Assembly: GCF_001274945.1 (NCBI RefSeq)
Contig: NZ_LILB01000005.1
Coordinates: 1,564,686 to 1,628,685, forward strand
DNA from: Viridibacillus arvi
GTDB taxonomy: Bacteria > Bacillota > Bacilli > Bacillales_A > Planococcaceae
Direction: 5' to 3'
Length of the DNA stretch: 64,000 nt
Positions 38,615-46,637 of the stretch are shown here, piece by piece; position 1 is the stretch's first letter; each line of letters starts with the position of its first letter. Position numbers and translations under genes: made by a program. The notes beneath the pieces are model-generated. The model searched no databases, was not told the DNA's origin, and worked only from the letters and a program-made list of their open reading frames with translations.

Positions 38615-38806
38615 CTATATATAAAGTAAGACCGATATGTATATTACCACAGTCACTGTAATACAACTTGCTAGTGTTGTTACTAAGACAGTTTGAGCAG
38701 CTGCTTCAGGTTCAACATTATATTCTAAAGCTAAAGTCGAACTATTAAGAGATGTTAGAAATAAACTAACAATTAATAGCAACTGTATAAGAATTACTGC
38801 ATATAT
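38615..38806 (-). pseudogene. C-terminal remnant of AEC-family (auxin efflux carrier) transporter
   Basis: On the minus strand, after an in-frame TGA (38807-38809), about 63 codons read to TAG at 38615: hydrophobic QLLLIVSLFLTSLNS, then LALEYNVEPEAAAQTVLVTT and a final membrane helix. The ALEYN-EP-...-STLL pattern is the hallmark of the last two helices of AEC/malonate-type carriers. The remaining ~240 residues of the family are absent, so a deletion removed most of the gene. The assignment is by recognition of this motif only. Confidence 0.65.
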
Positions 38807-38831
38807 TCACATATGTATTATGTGGCTCATC

Positions 38832-38866
38832 AATAAAAAGAGACATCCACATATTGCATGGATGCC
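38832..38866 (-). terminator. Terminator after XRE regulator gene
   Basis: GACATCCA (38842-38849) pairs with TGGATGCC (38859-38866, one G-U) followed by TTTTTATT on the minus strand. Confidence 0.88.
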
Positions 38867-38872
38867 TGATAA

Positions 38873-39337
38873 TTAAATAGAGTGATTTTCTTCTAATATA
38901 CGAGTAAATTCTTCCAATGCCGCTTCTTCATTCAACGTACTAAACCAACGATATGATTCAGAGTCTAAAATTCGATAATGGTTACTTAAAATATTTTGCT
39001 GCAAACGATATCCTTTATCCTCTTGAATTGTACGCCACCAAACATGTCCGCCCATAGTTCTTTCTTTTGGACGCGCAATCACGTCATGCGCTGTTAGTTC
39101 CACTACTTCCATTGGATCGCCGCCCATTGCATTTTGCAAAATTGAACTTTCTCTAAATAGGGCACATAGTGCAACTGTTGTTGTCCAGCCACATGGTGTT
39201 CGTTGTTTTTCGATTTGAACAAGTGTTTTTTTTGAAATACCTAGTACCTCAGCCATTTTATCTTGAGTATAGTTATTTTCCGTACGTACTAACTTAAATT
39301 TCTCAGTAACGATACTAATGATTTTTTCTTTATCCAT
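38873..39337 (-). CDS. XRE-family helix-turn-helix regulator
   Basis: ATG 39337, seven bases after AAGGGTG, gives 154 residues; a GTG three codons earlier lacks a site. Residues ~10-65 are an HTH_3 domain (TQDKMAEVLGISKKTLVQIEKQR). The remaining ~90 residues (VWWRTIQEDKGYRLQQNILSN..HYRILDSESYRWFSTLNEE) are a conserved-looking C-terminal domain of unknown ligand. Its nearest same-strand neighbour is the Cache-GGDEF cyclase 80 bases upstream with no terminator between, so co-transcription is possible. Confidence 0.82.
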   Translation of the reverse strand: MDKEKIISIVTEKFKLVRTENNYTQDKMAEVLGISKKTLVQIEKQRTPCGWTTTVALCALFRESSILQNAMGGDPMEVVELTAHDVIARPKERTMGGHVWWRTIQEDKGYRLQQNILSNHYRILDSESYRWFSTLNEEAALEEFTRILEENHSI

Positions 39338-39417
39338 ATTTATCACCCTTATTTGTTTCTTTTAGTGTAATTTTATACTATTGAATACAAAAAGGGAATT
39401 TTCTATTAAAAGTTGAA

Positions 39418-40995
39418 TTACAGAACAATTGATATGTCTTTTGCCATTACAACACGATTTCTACCTTGTTCTTTCGCCTCATATAAGCATTGATCTGCTA
39501 ATCTAATCATTGTTTCAGGCTCACTTGCCATTAAAGGATATTCTGCAATCCCCGCTGAAATTGTAATGTTTTTACCAGTTGGGCTTATAGTTCGCTCTAT
39601 TTCTGTACGTAGCTGCTCTGCTACTAAATTAGCCTCAGTTGCAGATGTATTTGGCAGTAAGATGATAAATTCTTCTCCACCATAACGGCAACATAAATCA
39701 TTTACTCTTGTTGCTTTTTTCATTTTCAAAGCTAAGAATTTTAATACTTCATCTCCAACACCGTGTCCGTATGTATCATTCACCGACTTGAAATGATCTA
39801 TATCTATTAAAATAATTGAGTAAGGTGTATTTCCACTTGTCCATTTTTGCATTCGTTCATTTAATGTTCGCCTATTCGTCAATCCTGTAAGTGGATCTGT
39901 CGTTGATTGGTCCATAAAGAAACTTACTTGTCCATGGAGAAAAGTTAGGCTCTGAATTAATGCTTTTTTTAGTTGTATAACTTCATAATACCAGCCGGGT
40001 ACTTGAGCAAGATTCTTTTCTTCGTTTGCTTTCATGCTACTTTCCGTTAGTGTCGCTAGTTGCTGTAATGGACGTGCAATTTTAAGTGAAGCCCATAAGA
40101 TGATAATTAGCGAAACGAGCAATAGTGGTAATGCAAAATACAGCATCTGCTTTACCATTTTTGTTGCAGGTTCCAAAGCAATTTCAGTTGAGCGTTGTGC
40201 CACAACTCCCCAATCGGCAATTGAAATATACGAGTATCCTGCAAGCATGTCTTTACCTTTAGAATTAATCAAACGAGCTGCACCTGTACTATGGTTTTCA
40301 AGCATTTCACTTACAACTTTATTGTCAGATACAACATCATTAATGCGTGATTTATCTTGATGATAAATTATGCGGCCATCGTTATCCACTACATATACGT
40401 AAGAACCGTCTTTATAAAAATGCTCACCGAGGACCTCGTTCAATACATTATCTTCTTTCAAATAAATAGTTCCACCTATTAGCCCTAAATATGAGCCCTC
40501 TTCAGCAAAAATTGGAACTGAAATGAAGATAAGCAAACGATTTGTAATTCCTTTATAAGGCTTTGATATTAATGGTTTCTTTTGTATTATCGCCTCTTTT
40601 ATAGCTTTAGAAGTAAGAGTCTTTCCTTTTAAATCTAGAGATTGAGGGGAAGTTGCAAGTACTTCTCCCTGTGCGTCTACAATAGCCACAGAATTAAAAG
40701 TATTTGTTTGATTCTTTACCCGGTCTGCTTCATGTAACAATTTATTTTCATCATCAAAAATAGCTGTGATTTCTTCAGCACTTATATTAAGGGTTTGTAA
40801 TGTCTCTTTCATATAATCATTTGCTGTCATTGCTAGTTTTTGAGCATACGCATGATTCGTTTCAAGCGTACTTTCTTGTAAGGATTGCGTATTCGTATGA
40901 TAACTACTCCACAAACTACTAGCAATTGTTAAAAGAAATGCCAAAACAGCTACACTGATAATTAAATGGTGTAATTTTAGATTAATTTTCTTCAT
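39418..40995 (-). CDS. Cache-domain diguanylate cyclase
   Basis: 525 residues: membrane helix near 12-32, an extracellular double-Cache sensor (about 35-275, with VAIVDAQGEVLATSPQ and YVYVVDNDGRIIYHQD), a second helix (about 285-305), a HAMP-like linker (KIARPLQQLATLTESSM) and a GGDEF domain with DIDHFKSVNDTYGHGVGD and active site GGEEF. The feedback I-site RVND is five residues upstream of GGEEF, so the enzyme should be product-inhibited, unlike the cyclase at 23.7 kb. It converts an extracellular small-molecule signal into cyclic di-GMP. Confidence 0.93.
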   Translation of the reverse strand: MKKINLKLHHLIISVAVLAFLLTIASSLWSSYHTNTQSLQESTLETNHAYAQKLAMTANDYMKETLQTLNISAEEITAIFDDENKLLHEADRVKNQTNTFNSVAIVDAQGEVLATSPQSLDLKGKTLTSKAIKEAIIQKKPLISKPYKGITNRLLIFISVPIFAEEGSYLGLIGGTIYLKEDNVLNEVLGEHFYKDGSYVYVVDNDGRIIYHQDKSRINDVVSDNKVVSEMLENHSTGAARLINSKGKDMLAGYSYISIADWGVVAQRSTEIALEPATKMVKQMLYFALPLLLVSLIIILWASLKIARPLQQLATLTESSMKANEEKNLAQVPGWYYEVIQLKKALIQSLTFLHGQVSFFMDQSTTDPLTGLTNRRTLNERMQKWTSGNTPYSIILIDIDHFKSVNDTYGHGVGDEVLKFLALKMKKATRVNDLCCRYGGEEFIILLPNTSATEANLVAEQLRTEIERTISPTGKNITISAGIAEYPLMASEPETMIRLADQCLYEAKEQGRNRVVMAKDISIVL

Positions 40996-41113
40996 ATACC
41001 CCTACCTATTTTCCTTCTATAACTTGATATAATACATCAAGTAAAATAGTAACATACCATAGTTGTTTAAAATACAATAATTAACTATTTTCTAAGTAAT
41101 TTATTCTCTTTTT

Positions 41114-41157
41114 AAAATAAAAAATCGCCAATAAGCCATTTAGCTTAAAAGCGATTT
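41114..41157 (-). terminator. Terminator of the 41-residue microORF
   Basis: AAATCGC (41122-41128) pairs with GCGATTT (41151-41157), with inner AAGC/GCTT, then a T-run on the minus strand. Confidence 0.78.
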
Positions 41158-41207
41158 ATCCAAATTTATTAGTTATTAATGTTAATTATTTGTAAGGCAG
41201 TACCCTA

Positions 41208-41333
41208 CTATTCTTTATCTCTAGAGTGGTTGAAAATAGAATCTGCATTGTCGAAACAGTGTATAGTATCGTCAAAATCTTCATCTACATCATCTATTTT
41301 AATACCTAAAAACCTCAATAACCTGTCCAACAT
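41208..41333 (-). CDS. Acidic microprotein, 41 residues, unknown
   Basis: ATG 41333 with AAGGGG nine bases upstream, TAG at 41208, and a terminator 50 bases later. The product begins MLDRLLRFLGIKIDDVDEDF and continues DDTIHCFDNADSIF. It is strongly acidic with one cysteine and an amphipathic N-terminal helix. A degenerate second copy at 41654-41777 conserves the FDDTI-C-D-DS core, which shows the peptide has been under selection or recently duplicated. I recognise no family. Possible roles (quorum or toxin-type peptide, small regulator) are speculative. Confidence 0.6.
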   Translation of the reverse strand: MLDRLLRFLGIKIDDVDEDFDDTIHCFDNADSIFNHSRDKE

Positions 41334-41515
41334 ACGATCAACCCCTTAATCTTCGTACTGACATTCTTGAAATTCCTATACTTATTTCGATGATTTTCTT
41401 TCGTTCCTACTACTATTATACATTAAAATTGATAAAAATTCTAATACGACGCTAACCATGCTCGATTACTGTCGCATTAAGACTATTAATTCTAAAAAAA
41501 TAATCCTTTAAAGTC

Positions 41516-41543
41516 AGCCATAAATAGAACACTATTTATGGCT
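41516..41543. other. Perfect 12-bp hairpin in the microORF region
   Basis: AGCCATAAATAG (41516-41527) and its exact complement (41532-41543) around a four-base loop. On the minus strand a T7 run follows only after about 10 bases, so it may be a degraded terminator of the second microORF copy. Confidence 0.6.
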
Positions 41544-41653
41544 AAATTTATAATTGGATATAAAAAAACGTTATTTCTAACATATGTTCAGCCTATATAA
41601 GACGATTAAATCAATAATTTTAGGAAGTTTCAAAATCTCTATTATACTACGTC

Positions 41654-41777
41654 TCAATCATTATTCAGCTCTTTTTTAGAATAGGGAAAAACAGAATCTT
41701 CGCCATCATAACACTGTATAGTATCGTCAAAATATAATTCTATTTTAGTACCTAAAGACCCACAATTCACCAAACAT
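41654..41777 (-). pseudogene. Degenerate duplicate of the acidic microprotein
   Basis: From an ATG at 41777, aligned with that of the intact copy, the spacing to the conserved TTTAGGTA block is two bases shorter, so the ATG frame stops after ten codons. The other frame reads LGTKIELYFDDTIQCYDGED...NND to TGA at 41654. The DNA around the core (ATTTTGACGATACTATACA) is identical in both copies. A weak TTG start could in principle rescue it, but frameshift decay is simpler. Confidence 0.55.
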
Positions 41778-41882
41778 ATAATCAATAATCTACCTTTCTT
41801 ATTAATACTTTTGGATTTTCTATACCTTTTTCGGGATTTTTCAACTTATTTCCATGCAAACACTAAAACAAAAAATGGAATC

Positions 41883-41922
41883 AAAAAACCGCTTAGTATT
41901 TGATGGCACTAAGCAGTTTCAT
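41883..41922 (-). terminator. galM terminator
   Basis: AAACCGCTTAGT (41886-41897) pairs with ACTAAGCAGTTT (41908-41919, one G-U), with TTTTTT following on the minus strand. Confidence 0.9.
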
Positions 41923-41924
41923 TA

Positions 41925-42971
41925 TTAATTAGTCGTAAAAATATACTTTGTATACTTATAATACTCATCACCTTTTTCCAAAGTAGATTCTCTTAAGTCA
42001 TCATATTCAATCGAATACGGTGGTAACTGCGTTTCTAAACATAGGCCTAAATAATTTTTAGATTCAATATCCCCAAAAAGATAACCATCACCTAGTTTTT
42101 GACCTGTGTATAAAACGATATATGGATTATTAGTTATTATGCTTAATTGTCTACCACTTTTATCATCTTTCAAAACAACATCATATTCACTACTCTTTAA
42201 TAATTTAAAAGGATGGTCATAGCCTTGACCAGCAATAATCACTTGTTCATTAGCAGAGTGGATACCATCTGCTATTACTCGTTCAGATCGAAAGTCAAAT
42301 ACTGTTCCTTCTACATCTTCTAAACTACCAGTCGGCAATAACTCATCATTTAAAGACAAAAAGTGGCTGCTATTAATTTTCAAAATATGTTGTGAAATAT
42401 CTCTTCTTAAATTGCCACTAAGATTAAAATAACTATGATTTGTCATATTCAATACTGTTTTTTGATCACATGTACCACGATATTCAACAATCAACTCATC
42501 AGCATTATTAAAAATGTATTTCACTTTTGCCGCTACAGCGCCAGGAAATCCGTTATCTCCATTAACACTGGTATATTCAAATTGTAATACTATTTCATCT
42601 TTTGACTCCATGATAGTAGTATTCCAAATGCTTTTGTCAAAACCATTTCTACCACCATGTAATTGATTTCCTCCTTCATTACATGGTAATTGAATGACTT
42701 TTCCATCGATTAAAATTTTCCCCTTTGCAACTCTTCCAGCATGTTGCCCAATAACTGCACCGATAAAATGTGGATTGTCCTCGTATTCTTCAACCGTATC
42801 AAATCCTAATACGATATTCTCTAATCTTCCTTCTCGGTCTGGCACAATTAATTTCGTAATGATACATCCAAAGTTTGTACAAGAAAATTTTAGACCTTGA
42901 TTATTTTGAATACTATATTCATAAATAATTTGGCCGTTTTTTTCACCTATGTATTTTGTGGTAAGTTTCAT
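41925..42971 (-). CDS. galM: Aldose 1-epimerase (mutarotase)
   Basis: ATG 42971 gives 348 residues; a GTG at 42980 is an alternative with an equally weak ribosome site. Family motifs: FGCIITKLIVPDREG, GRVAKGKI (substrate Arg), NQLHGGRNGFDKSIW with the catalytic-acid histidine region, NMTNHSYFNLSG with the second His, and a late ETQLPPYS with the catalytic Glu. It interconverts alpha and beta anomers of hexoses or pentoses for catabolism. The ROK-type repressor that would have controlled it is the divergent pseudogene at 43237. No other sugar gene adjoins, so this may be an orphan of a lost operon. Confidence 0.93.
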   Translation of the reverse strand: MKLTTKYIGEKNGQIIYEYSIQNNQGLKFSCTNFGCIITKLIVPDREGRLENIVLGFDTVEEYEDNPHFIGAVIGQHAGRVAKGKILIDGKVIQLPCNEGGNQLHGGRNGFDKSIWNTTIMESKDEIVLQFEYTSVNGDNGFPGAVAAKVKYIFNNADELIVEYRGTCDQKTVLNMTNHSYFNLSGNLRRDISQHILKINSSHFLSLNDELLPTGSLEDVEGTVFDFRSERVIADGIHSANEQVIIAGQGYDHPFKLLKSSEYDVVLKDDKSGRQLSIITNNPYIVLYTGQKLGDGYLFGDIESKNYLGLCLETQLPPYSIEYDDLRESTLEKGDEYYKYTKYIFTTN

Positions 42972-43236
42972 ATGGTCCACTCACTTTCTGAACATAGCTA
43001 TTTCACTGTTTGACCATCTTTTTCACTAAGAGATTTATAACACACTCCAATGTTAAATATGATTACTAAAAATAAGCTACAAAAAACAGTAATCCTCTGA
43101 ACTTCTTCGTACATTATCCTCTTTTTTAATTACCAGAATATTCTAAATTAAATGTTATCTTAACACAGGAAATTTAGTTTGTCTATTCAACAAAGTTTTT
43201 GTTATATAATGGATTTATAACGAGGAGGGATTTAAG

Positions 43237-43576
43237 ATACGCATTAATACTTGGAATCAACAAATAGTGAAACAGAAAAATAAGCAGTTAGTACTAAACT
43301 TAGTTAGATTTTCAACATCAATTTCACGAGCAGATATTGCCCACTCTTCCGGTCTAATCAAAGCAACCGTTTCATCATTGATGGCCGAACTAATTGACTA
43401 TGAATTTATAATCGAAACAGGTCCTGGTGAATCAAGTGGCGGTAGACGCCCCGTTATGCTAACTTTCAATAAAGATGCTGGGTATTCCATTGGTGTAGCC
43501 TACATTAGAACTTCTAATTCAGCTTGCTGAAAAACATGATTCAGCTGCATTAGAATTATTCAATAGCATTGTCTGA
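43237..43576 (+). pseudogene. ROK/XylR-type repressor pseudogene
   Basis: Behind GAGGAGGG, the expected ATG of the family's MRINTWNQQIVK N-terminus is ATA at 43237-43239. The HTH follows well (ISRADIAHSSGLIKATVSSL) and so does the ROK entry GPGESSGGRRPVMLTFNKDAGYSIG. After that the sequence jumps: another frame gives LAEKHDSAALELFN, a piece normally ~200 residues further on, then stops at 43576. About two thirds of the protein is deleted. A GTG at 43267 could still make an 87-residue DNA-binding stub. Confidence 0.85.
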
Positions 43577-43818
43577 TTTCGTCCAGTCTTATAGCAACGG
43601 CTCCCCTTGTAAGGCTCCTACGCTCAATTTTGCTCGAATGATTACTATAAAAAAGAAAAATAGCCTACTTCAATTAAGAAATAGACTGATTTATATCGGA
43701 AAGCGTTACGTTTATAAAATTGTATGGTTGATTCCATTTCCTTGTCCCCTGTCATTAAAGCGCCTACTTATGTATAAAAAGTCGAATATGTTATATAAAT
43801 ATTAGCCAAGCTATCCCC

Positions 43819-44394
43819 TTATTTTACCTTAGTAATTCCATAGAAAATTAGTTCTTTAATAGAACGAATCCATTCTTCCTGTGCAAATCCCTCACGATTT
43901 GGCGTTGCTATACTTTGAAGCATAAATCCAAGTATTAAATCGCTAGGTATTTCTTTATTTAAAATATTTTCATTTTTACCTTGTTCAATCAACTCTTGTA
44001 TGATATCTCTCATCTCTAATTGCAATTGCATCAGAATTTTCTTTTTCAGTATCACCAATTCAGACCCATTATCTTGAATTTGATTTCCAATCCCGAAAAA
44101 TTGCTGTAAACTTTTGTATTTATATACTTTTGTAAGTAATTCATCTAACTGCCCTAGTAAAGGTATCTGTTGATCAATCGACTTTAATTCAACATGCACC
44201 TTCTGCAAAGCCGATACCATATAATTACTAATAAGCTCTTCTTTGTTCATATATTGTTTATAAATTGCTGCCCTCGAAACTTGTAAAGTCTCTGCTAGTA
44301 AGCTAAACGTAAAACCTTCATATCCATACCTCAATAAAAGTAAATGCGTTGTTGTAAATAGTTCATCATGTGTAAATTTTCTCTCTCTCGCCAT
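43819..44394 (-). CDS. TetR/AcrR-family regulator
   Basis: ATG 44394 after AGAGGTG gives 191 residues. The N-terminal HTH (FTHDELFTTTHLLLLRYGYE ... FSLLAETLQVSRAAIYKQYMNKEEL) is clear. The C-terminal helical domain (about 60-185) is unrelated to a known ligand class. No divergent effector gene is close: the heme monooxygenase begins 345 bases away on the other strand and is the only candidate target. Confidence 0.88.
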   Translation of the reverse strand: MARERKFTHDELFTTTHLLLLRYGYEGFTFSLLAETLQVSRAAIYKQYMNKEELISNYMVSALQKVHVELKSIDQQIPLLGQLDELLTKVYKYKSLQQFFGIGNQIQDNGSELVILKKKILMQLQLEMRDIIQELIEQGKNENILNKEIPSDLILGFMLQSIATPNREGFAQEEWIRSIKELIFYGITKVK

Positions 44395-44607
44395 TTTATT
44401 CACCTCTATTAATAAAATATTCCCCTAACATAAGTACATATACACTATATTATACCATTAGTTACCAATATCAACGTTGAAATAGTGAATATTACGTTAA
44501 TAGATTAAATCCATATTCTCTACTACTCAAAAATCTCCATAGGACATTAACATTTGGACATGTAATACATCTCGTAAAATTAGAAAATTTTACTTAGCTT
44601 GCTCGGT

Positions 44608-44714
44608 ATTGGCATTTTGAAAATTATTTCATATAAAATATAGGTTCTTATTTGCATTGGCATTTCGAAATGGTATACGATTTCTTAAAAGGCATAAGTT
44701 TCTAGTATGCCAAT
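44608..44714. repeat. Three ATTGGCAT elements and Fur-like dyad upstream of heme monooxygenase
   Basis: ATTGGCAT occurs at 44608-44615 and 44656-44663, and its complement ATGCCAAT at 44707-44714. The two direct copies extend to ATTGGCATTT(T/C)GAAA. A dyad TGAAAATTATTTCA (44618-44631) resembles a Fur box with one base missing. The rest of the 44395-44739 interval shows no gene. Confidence 0.5.
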
Positions 44715-44739
44715 GTTTTAAAAAAAGGAGAGATTGTTT

Positions 44740-45075
44740 ATGTTCGTAGTAACTAACCGTATTAAAACGAAAAAAGGCTTTGCTGAAAAAATGGCTCCTA
44801 ATTTCACTCGTCCAGGTGCACTTCAATCATTTGAAGGCTTTGTCAAAGTTGAAGTAGCTGTATGCAAAGATTTTGAAGAATACGATGAAATGAGCGTTAA
44901 TATGTACTGGGAAACACTTGATGGCTTCAAAGCTTGGCGTGAAAGTGATGCATTTAAAGCATCTCACAAACGTCCAGAAGCAAAACCAGGTGAAGCTCCA
45001 AAAGAATCTCCAATGCTTGGTAGTCAAATCGTTATAGCTGAAATTGTTTCACGCATTGAAGCACCGCAAGCTTAA
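44740..45075 (+). CDS. IsdG/HmoA-type heme monooxygenase
   Basis: ATG 44740 after AAAAGGAGAG gives 111 residues with an antibiotic-biosynthesis-monooxygenase (ABM) fold. The IsdG catalytic triad is present at matching spacing: Asn6 (VVTNRI), Trp66 (GFKAWRES) and His76 (FKASHKR). Such enzymes open the heme ring to release iron and a staphylobilin-type product or formaldehyde-derived variants. The proline-rich loop EAKPGEAPKESPM is seen in HmoA. Upstream repeats and a Fur-like dyad suggest iron or heme control. Confidence 0.87.
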   Translation: MFVVTNRIKTKKGFAEKMAPNFTRPGALQSFEGFVKVEVAVCKDFEEYDEMSVNMYWETLDGFKAWRESDAFKASHKRPEAKPGEAPKESPMLGSQIVIAEIVSRIEAPQA

Positions 45076-45091
45076 GCTTTTATTCAATAAG

Positions 45092-45136
45092 AAAGGCTCT
45101 AAACTGAAGTTGTCATTCTCCAGTTAGAGCCTTTTT
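45092..45136. terminator. Bidirectional terminator after heme monooxygenase
   Basis: AAAGGCTCTAA-CTG (45092-45105) pairs with CAGTTAGAGCCTTT (45121-45134), one bulge, T5 after and A-run before; serves both convergent genes. Confidence 0.9.
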
Positions 45137-45148
45137 AAATTTATACCA

Positions 45149-46153
45149 TTAATCTAATGAACCGTAGCTTACGATACGCGGTTCCCAGTAACTTCCTTTT
45201 GCAACACTTTGATATTGTACTTTATCCCCTGCTGCATGTAATACTTTGTTGTTTCCTGCATATAAACCAACATGTGTAATCGTGCTACCGCCTGGCGTTG
45301 CAGTGAAGAAGATTAAATCGCCTACTTCTGGACTACTTACTTTTTTAGTAACAGCACGTTGAGAGCGACTATTATGTGGTAATGTTCCGTATCCAGCTTT
45401 TTTATATGCATAAGCTGTAAAACCTGAGCAATCAAAACCTGATGGCGACATGCCACCCCATACATAAGGAACACCTAAATATTGACTACCAACACTTATT
45501 ACTTTGTTACGGAGTGCTAAGTTTGAGCTAGAAACGGTTGTTGTTTTTTTGTATTTTTTTAAGTATGAGCTTGAAACCCAACCTGTCTTACTACTATGTT
45601 TGACTTTATACCAAGTTGTTCCGCTTACTGTCTTTTTATATGAAGCTGTCACGACAGCTCCCTTTTTTAGAGTTGTTATTTTCCCACTTTTCAGTGATGC
45701 ACTTTTACGCATGTTTAATACTGATTTCGTTTTATATTTACCACTAATTTTTGTTGCTTTCGCAGTAGATGTTGTTGATTTATATTTTTTTAAGTATGAA
45801 CCAGATACCCAACCAGTTTTTCCACCGTGTTTTACTTTGTACCATGTTGTACCACTTACTTTCTTTTTATATGTAGCTGTTACGACCGTACCTTTTTTTA
45901 GTGTTGTAATTTTCGTGCTGCTTGTAGATGCACCTTTACGCATATTCAATGCTGCTGTTGTTTTATATTTACCTGAAATTTTAGTTGCTTTTGAACTTGA
46001 AACCATTGTAATTTTGTTGGCAGAATCTTGTAATACATTTGTTGCATTCGTTTGTGTTGGTTGTTGAGGTTGATTATTAACTAATGCTCCAAGTCCAAGT
46101 GATAATGTCAAAGTAGTTGCTGTGATAGCTTTAAATACTGTTTGCTTGTTCAT
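45149..46153 (-). CDS. Secreted NlpC/P60 cell-wall endopeptidase with two SH3b domains
   Basis: 334 residues. Signal peptide about 1-25, then two SH3_3 wall-binding repeats of ~65 residues (LNMRKGASTSSTKITTLKKG and LNMRKSASLKSGKITTLKKG, each ending GWVS-SYLKKYK) and a C-terminal NlpC/P60 domain. The catalytic Cys lies in FDCSGFTAY, with His residues in ITHVGLYAG and VLHAAGD. It should cut the gamma-D-glutamyl-diaminopimelate or lysine bond in peptidoglycan stem peptides during cell separation. The ribosome site GGAGGAAC precedes the ATG. Confidence 0.93.
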   Translation of the reverse strand: MNKQTVFKAITATTLTLSLGLGALVNNQPQQPTQTNATNVLQDSANKITMVSSSKATKISGKYKTTAALNMRKGASTSSTKITTLKKGTVVTATYKKKVSGTTWYKVKHGGKTGWVSGSYLKKYKSTTSTAKATKISGKYKTKSVLNMRKSASLKSGKITTLKKGAVVTASYKKTVSGTTWYKVKHSSKTGWVSSSYLKKYKKTTTVSSSNLALRNKVISVGSQYLGVPYVWGGMSPSGFDCSGFTAYAYKKAGYGTLPHNSRSQRAVTKKVSSPEVGDLIFFTATPGGSTITHVGLYAGNNKVLHAAGDKVQYQSVAKGSYWEPRIVSYGSLD

Positions 46154-46474
46154 ATGAATAATGTTCCTCCAATTTTTTCTTTTATAGTAGATAATAATAT
46201 TTCGATGTTTATAGGTGTATATATCGTTTTTTTATTAATTCCACTATTAATACTAAGGAAAGTCAGTTGGAGAAACAACGGCATTTCATTTACAATGTCA
46301 TTACACTTTATTACAAATAACTCAAAATCCTTATACTATATCCAATTTTTAATACAACGGAAATATAAAACGATTATTTTTCCATTTAATATTACCTTTC
46401 ATTATTACATTTTTTAATTAGGAAATTTTCACTGAAAATAGTAACTACTTATTAAAATCATGAATATTAAATGT
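46154..46474. other. Intergenic region, no gene identified
   Basis: About 320 bases with the endopeptidase promoter. A hydrophobic open frame on the plus strand (46142-46417) overlaps the endopeptidase start and has no ribosome site. Confidence 0.55.
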
Positions 46475-46510
46475 AAAAAACCCCCTTAACTAAGAAAGCT
46501 AAGGGAGTTT
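46475..46510 (-). terminator. Terminator downstream of the FAD oxidase
   Basis: On the minus strand AACTCCCTTA pairs with TAAGGGGGTT (one G-U) and TTTT follows. It is about 130 bases beyond the oxidase stop. Confidence 0.8.
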
Positions 46511-46637
46511 TATTATTTAGTGATAGAACTAATCCGTTTTCTACAAGATTCCTTGAATATCTCCTAAACAATTGTAGCATTTCTTACATTTTCTGCTATT
46601 TTGTTTTTGAGAAACTGTTCTGCATTTCTTACTGTAA

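Noticed and set aside
43569-43805. 78-codon frame after the ROK pseudogene
   Set aside because: No ribosome site or family resemblance; lies in decayed DNA.
45504-46067. 187-codon frame opposite the NlpC/P60 gene
   Set aside because: Repetitive shadow of the duplicated SH3b domains; no start signals.
46142-46417. Hydrophobic 91-codon frame upstream of the endopeptidase
   Set aside because: Overlaps the divergent gene's start and lacks a ribosome site; AT-rich DNA often reads as hydrophobic protein.
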